From assembly GCA_019096065.1 (NCBI GenBank), contig JAGUCH010000004.1, positions 2,666,001-2,730,000 of the forward strand: a stretch of 64,000 nt of DNA. Reading direction: 5' to 3'. Positions 59,330 through 64,000 of the stretch are shown in pieces. Position numbers and translations under genes: made by a program. This DNA comes from Paracyclopina nana (lineage: Eukaryota > Arthropoda > Copepoda > Cyclopoida > Cyclopettidae). Each line of letters opens with the position of its first letter. The stretch's first letter is position 1. A model generated the notes under the pieces. It was not told the origin of the DNA and ran no database searches. It saw nothing but the letters and a program-made list of their open reading frames with translations.

Positions 59330-59342
59330 GTGCTTTTTATGC
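59330..59342 (-). promoter_or_regulatory. Possible TATA box for the Thr-rich protein gene
   Basis: CATAAAAAGC on minus lies about 35 bp upstream of the start codon at 59298, which would leave a very short 5' UTR. It is weakly supported. Confidence 0.35.
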
Positions 59343-60027
59343 GTGTGAGAATATGCGAGCTGTTTTCTCTCGTATTCAGTGTTCCATTTCGTCCGCGGAC
59401 TGACGACTGACTATGTTTTCCACGAGGGTTTCTTGACAGGCGCTGCTTGCAGGCTTTATGCCATGGCACACACATAGTGAAGTCGTGAAGCTCGCATTGT
59501 CAGGCTTGGTGCGAGCTAGAGTCCAAGCCTAGACAAGCCGAGAAGAGAAGGAATGACCCACGGCCATATAAAAAACAATTGCGATTGGGTTAGCTACGTT
59601 GCCCAAACTTTCTCTTACTTACACACAACGCGCGTCTTCATTGTACCTCATTTAATAATATAGTATATTCAGTTCATTTGCAAGCTACATTTCGTAATGA
59701 AGTTTTTCCGAATTCCAAGGTGGTCCACATATCCTGTATTTTGGGCGAGATACAAGAAATTATTGTGTCATATAGTTTGCGTGAGCCATTGGAATTCAGA
59801 CAGAGGAGAAACCGGTTTAGCTCCTTTTCTCAATGAATGCAAGCTGTTGAAAGTTTTCTTACTCTTAGCTGTGATCTGGAATTTTTATTACGTTTTTCAT
59901 CGCCATTTTGAGCGGTACAAAATACCAGAAGTGGTTTTTTTAGCTATGTTTGATTTTTGGCATTTTTGACGGTCTAATGGCGAAAAAAGTTTAGTCGCGT
60001 ACGCAATTTCCGCCAAAACAAATCGCT

Positions 60028-60041
60028 GCTCCATCTAGCGG
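60028..60041 (+). promoter_or_regulatory. CTCF-like motif variant
   Basis: GCTCCATCTAGCGG differs from the strong motif at 21972 (GCGCCACCTAGCGG) at two positions. Confidence 0.4.
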
Positions 60042-60196
60042 ATTAGTGCAGCGCGTGTTTTGTTCCAGAGCTGCAGGAAGAATCCTTTGCAGTTTAGACA
60101 CACAAAAAAAGAATGTCGCTTGGGTCAGTTTTTAGGAGAAAGTGCGAGCAGCGGCGAAACATCTGCTAGAAATCGTGCTTAATTTAGGCCCACGCC

Positions 60197-60219
60197 GGGG
60201 GGTTCCTCCGTCACCCCCT
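60197..60219 (+). other. G/C-rich hairpin
   Basis: GGGGGGT (60197-60203) can pair with ACCCCCT (60213-60219, one G-T pair) around a 9-base loop. It stands out in AT-rich DNA. No RNA family was recognised. Confidence 0.4.
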
Positions 60220-62271
60220 CCCTAAAGTCCCACTGATGCAATACCTTGTACACCCTCAGTTTTCTGCTTCGCGAGAAAAGTGGAATTGATTTTTTCCACC
60301 CACAACAAGTGGATAAATCCTCAGTGTGCATATAGCAGAGTCGCACTTGACCATCTGCAAGGACAATATAATCTTTTATGCAGAGGGAGAAATTGACAAA
60401 AAGTCAACCAAGTTCTTTACTCACATTTCTCAATGCAATGGCTAGCCAAATGCCGAGTGTACTTAGTGTATTTGCACACCTGTAAAACAGGTGAAATCAA
60501 CTTGGCGCGAAATCCTTATGCCAATTAGCTGTGATGAAAGCACTATGATTTGAAGAAGAAGCTACAAAATCATTCATGCAAAAGAACGTGTCAAAACACT
60601 AGGAGAAACGAGTTACACTTTTTTCCTGCTTGGACTCTTGTGTAATTGAGCGTGCATAAATGTCGGGAAAGATGCTGTGGAATTTATGAGTCACGCGCAT
60701 AATGCTTCAGCTTTTGCACAATAATATGGGACTCGGGTAAAGTTCAACTCGGTCGTACTAAGGCATTTTTCTTCGAACTCACTTCATCAAAGCACTTTTC
60801 GTTTTCCTAGCCTTTTTCGCAAATAATATCAATTTTGGAATTTATCTGGATTATAGAGGAAATACGTATGTAGTAGCATGCACCTTCACATTCCTTAGTC
60901 AACATGCCTTGAAACTTTCTCCAAGTATTTTTTTTGTCTCTTGACTCCTTTTACTTAGCAAGACTTTTTGAGTTCACTGTGCACAACCATTCAAGCTAGA
61001 TTTATGGCATTTAAATGCTTTTTTGAAAACGATGTGAAAGCGAGCAGCACCCAAAAACCCAAATTGAATTGCTTTGATCAAAGCTTATTACCGCGATAGA
61101 TATCTTTATCGTGCGAAGACAAAAGATGGGGATTTCTATTTTACTTTCAGAGCCTTGGGACACAAAGTGTCATTTGATCAAAAGAAAGATTTTGAACTGA
61201 ATTCTGCCAGCCAACAAAAAGTGCCATGAGTCAACAAAATGCACCCTACCTCATAACTGAGGGTGAAACAGGCGAGACATGGAGCATAAAAAAACCACCA
61301 CCATCTCATTCAAAACGATGAATTGCTAAAAAGAGACATTGCGTATTGCGTCACTCCATATGCTTGACAATTGAATATAAAGCTAAAATCACAAGGCAGG
61401 CATCTGACAACTTTCATCGACGCTAATGATGTGACCATGGAGAAACCACAATTATCAAGAAGCGCGCTGATCAAATGGCCATTTGCGCGAAGAAAGTAGA
61501 AAAGGCAAAAAATGAATCAAAACCGCACAAATCCGGAATTAAACCGACTAAATCCTCGTATGCAATTTATCAGTTTCTCCTTACCGAAAGATTTTTTTTC
61601 AACTCATTATTTACTAATTTATTGCTGCTTTTTTCACACTTCTTTGAGTATATATGAAAGTTTTAGTTGCACATAGACATAGCTAATTTTAACGAGAAGA
61701 TTGAGCATTGAGGCTGCTTAAAAGTAGGTACGCATGCATAAAAATCGAGAGCAGCGCAGCACGTAAATTAGCGCTACAGCAAAACGACCGCATGAAAAAG
61801 AGGACTTCCAACAGTTGTTTGACGCTTGCATATAACCTTCTTGGTTTCTTCTAGCAGATTTCCCTCTGGGCAAAATTGTGGAATAAAATTGCGCGAATCT
61901 CAATTTTTCAGTTGGCTAAACTCAAAACCAACTAATCGTGAATGATTTTATGCATTGGCTTGCAAAAGTTCCTTCCTAATTAGATGAGGGGGAAAAGTGA
62001 AGCTACGCAGTGTAATAATTAATTTGTTGCACCAAATGGCATTTATGTTGATATGTAACTGCTTGACTACAATTAAATATATGTAGCATGTGAATTCTAA
62101 AAAAGTGGGAAATAATATTTGTTGCCATAAGCAACACAATTATCATTCTCCTTGAAATACATAATAGAGCAACAGTCCGGGTTGGAAAAACCGTTTTCTA
62201 AGCTAGTCAGGAAGAAAAATGCACAGTTATTCTTCATTGCCACGAAAGGAAGGAGAGGATAGGAGGCAACA

Positions 62272-63484
62272 ATGGCTGAGCTGATCAAATCTGGCTTCAG
62301 TGATCAATTTGCATTCAGAAATTCCTGCCACATAGGTGGCCCAAGTGATTTGTGGAGGGTTTATCAAGATGTACTGAAGCAGGAAGAAATTCTAGTCAGG
62401 GTAAAATCATATGAATACTGGGGCTTGTTGAATTTTACGAAAAGGTCGATTTGTTTTGTGCATCGAATTGTAGTTTCACTTTCCATACATGCAGTAGTTG
62501 TAAATCACTCAAACAAGGAAATGAATATTTAATGTGATTGTTTCGTATTAAAGTAGTTCTTTTGTGGCTTAATTAGCTGTAAGAGCAAGTTTTCAACCTC
62601 GTTAATTTGCATGTTTCATCATCTCCAGTAGCTTTGCGTGGAAAGAATCAAGGCTACGATAGGCCACTTCTACTCAAGATTTATTCCTTCCAGGTCAAGA
62701 GAAGATATAAGATCTACGAGAGAAAAAATCCAGATAAGAAGAAACCTGAAGCTGCTTGTCCCCAAACGGGCGGAATTTCGGTTTTCACCTTCTTGAATTT
62801 TCTTATGGGAGTCGTGTCAGTGGCTGCAAACGTGATCAACAACAACAACAATAATAATAACAACAACAACAACAATGACAACAGCAACAACAACAACGTT
62901 GCAAACATGTAAGCTTGCAAGTTAGAGTTACTTTATTTTAAAGAAGTGTGAAGCTGCATGGGAAATTTCTCCTGTCACTGCGTCAACGAAAGAAGTCGAC
63001 TTAAGTTTTCGTGGTCAGACTTCAATCGGAAGAAATCCTGAGGCAATATGGAAAGTTTCTAATTGATCCTTGTCAGTAATGATTTTCGCACGGGGGAAAT
63101 TGATCTTTTATTGAGCCTAATGCTAGACTGTTGAGATGCCACAAATGATATAGCAAATATTTCAGCAAATGCTAATTTGATTTTCTGTCCAGAAATATTG
63201 GTAACAATAACAACAATGCGAACAATGTCAACATGATCATGTTCACCCCGATGAATGGAAAACGATCTGTGTCGAAAAGGAGAAAACGACAGGCCATCGG
63301 TTTGGACCCACAAATGAGAAAAATTATGCAGGAATCTATAAGATTTTATGTGAAATATCAGTCAAATCCAAAAATGGACCTTAACAAATATTTAACGGCC
63401 GTTGTCGAGCCGACTTTCCAAGGAAATCAGTATTCACAATTGATAATGAGCCACATTATAAATTGGGTAATAAAGAGAGTCTAA
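62272..63484 (+). CDS. Asn-rich protein with furin-like site (211 aa)
   Basis: Three exons: 62272-62400, 62694-62908 and 63193-63484, frame-continuous. Order of parts: an N-terminal segment without an obvious signal peptide, a Lys-rich segment ending in PEAACPQTGG, a hydrophobic segment (about 71-91, ISVFTFLNFLMGVVSVAANV) running straight into a long Asn tract (about 92-119, AAC/AAT codons), a short hydrophobic patch, then a dibasic cluster with the furin-type site RRKR before QAIG (about 144-151) and a conserved-looking 60-residue tail. The hydrophobic-then-polyAsn layout is, as far as I recall, found in uncharacterised arthropod proteins; function is unknown. An upstream exon supplying a signal peptide may be missed. 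The last stop lies 5 bp from the stop of RBM42 on the opposite strand. Confidence 0.75.
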
Positions 63485-63489
63485 TACTA

Positions 63490-63948
63490 TTACCACTTGT
63501 ATCCCATCTTCTGCTTCTCTTTGATTTTGTGCTTGACTACATCGATGTTCCTGTCCTTCCAGTTAGATTTTCGCATCTTGATGGGCCGACTGCCCACATA
63601 CTTTCCGTTCATTTCTCGCATGGCTCGTGTGAAATCTCCTGGATCTTTGAAGGAGACGAATCCAAAGCCTTTCGTCTTGTTTGTTCTCTTATCTCGAATA
63701 ACCTTGGCTTTTTGGAAGGAGGAATAGCGGCCAAATGTTCTGGCGAGGACTTCATCGGTGACGTCGTTACCCAGGTCGCCACAAAAAATGCGAAAGTCAT
63801 TGGGGTCCCAATCTTTGAGGCTGTCATCCTCCCATACTTGCCCACCTCCTGTGCGGATGGTCCGTTTCTTTTGCTTTGCCTTTTTCAGCGTTTCATCGCT
63901 GATAGTTGCTGAAGTTGGGGGTGCCTTCAACCCTGCCGTTGCAGTAGC
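63490..63948 (-). CDS. Rbm42: RNA-binding protein 42, C-terminal exon (partial)
   Basis: This is the last exon of RBM42 on minus. It begins after the acceptor TTTTTAG at 63949 in phase 0 and ends at TAA (63490-63492). It encodes about 152 residues: a basic lead-in (KKAKQKKRTIRTGGGQVWED), then one RRM with RNP2-like FRIFCGDL, the segment KAKVIRDKRTNKTKG and RNP1 KGFGFVSF, followed by AMREMNGKYVGSRPIKMRKS and WKDRNIDVVKHK, all diagnostic of RBM42. The protein binds RNA and acts with hnRNP K in splicing and stress responses in vertebrates. The upstream exons, including the Ala/Pro-rich N-terminus, lie beyond the right edge. Confidence 0.95.
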   Translation of the reverse strand, partial: ATATAGLKAPPTSATISDETLKKAKQKKRTIRTGGGQVWEDDSLKDWDPNDFRIFCGDLGNDVTDEVLARTFGRYSSFQKAKVIRDKRTNKTKGFGFVSFKDPGDFTRAMREMNGKYVGSRPIKMRKSNWKDRNIDVVKHKIKEKQKMGYKW

Positions 63949-64000
63949 CTAAAAATAAAAACAATTATGAGTACACAAAATACTGAAGAAGCAAATAATC
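63949..64000 (-). other. RBM42 intron, cut by window edge
   Basis: This is the intron upstream of the last RBM42 exon. An AATAAA on plus at 63954-63959 could serve the convergent Asn-rich gene, whose transcript would then overlap the RBM42 exon antisense. Confidence 0.5.

Larger units (their letters stand above)
59299..62271. other. Intergenic region, no confident gene
   Basis: This lies between the Thr-rich protein start (minus) and the Asn-rich protein start (plus). On minus, GCATAAAAAGC at about 59330-59342 could be the TATA box of the Thr-rich gene. On plus, CATATAAAAAAC (about 59564-59575) precedes an ATG frame at 59697-59969 of 90 codons with one hydrophobic stretch; I do not regard this as proven coding. 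A C/G-rich hairpin sits at 60197-60219 and a CTCF-like motif at 60028. Confidence 0.5.

Noticed and set aside
59697-59969. 90-codon plus frame with a hydrophobic stretch after a TATA-like sequence
   Set aside because: No family, no splice evidence and the composition is like the surrounding AT-rich DNA. It is mentioned in the intergenic entry only.

Overview
This is animal nuclear DNA, most likely from an arthropod. Genes are split by short GT-AG introns (51 bp to about 1.8 kb), intergenic DNA is AT-rich, promoters are of TATA/Inr type, and small terminal-inverted-repeat elements and microsatellites are scattered throughout. The proteins are metazoan: a NOSTRIN-type F-BAR/SH3 adaptor, an SLC46-type transporter, the C-terminus of RBM42, and an Asn-rich protein of a kind I associate with arthropods. 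The sequence alone does not fix the species. A hexapod or crustacean is my best guess.

Layout. About 1-26 kb is close to a gene desert. It holds one doubtful first exon (minus strand, 999-1345), three diverged copies of a ~0.2 kb inverted-repeat element, one hAT-like non-autonomous element with a perfect 8-bp target duplication, a 15-bp minisatellite with higher-order structure, and several CTCF-like motifs. From 26 to 32 kb there are two convergent genes of unknown function (344 aa on plus; 363 aa on minus with a separate 5' UTR exon). From 32 to 40.5 kb I see no gene. From 40.5 to 47.5 kb are an SLC46-like transporter (495 aa) and a NOSTRIN orthologue (625 aa), both on minus. From 48.5 to 56.3 kb are a small seven-transmembrane protein (306 aa, plus) and a secreted berberine-bridge-like FAD oxidase (585 aa, minus). 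From 56.4 to 59.3 kb is a Thr-rich single-pass membrane protein (446 aa, minus). At the right edge an Asn-rich protein with a furin-like site (211 aa, plus) lies tail-to-tail with RBM42 (minus, runs off the window), with only 5 bp between their stop codons.

The most striking structure is at 48,562-54,389. A 1,973-bp segment carrying the promoter and most of the seven-transmembrane gene is followed by a ~947-bp segment, then by the first segment again in inverted orientation, then by the second segment again (A-B-inverted A-B). The inverted copy does not end randomly. Through a 5-bp templated insertion its reading frame joins, in frame, the last exon of the FAD oxidase, giving a predicted 301-aa chimeric protein. 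The intact versions of both parent genes are retained. This could be a very young chimeric gene made by template switching, or an allele-level structural variant. An assembly error is less likely because the junction carries inserted bases, but reads must decide.

All exon boundaries below were worked out by hand from splice signals and frame continuity. Function is given only where family motifs are visible.
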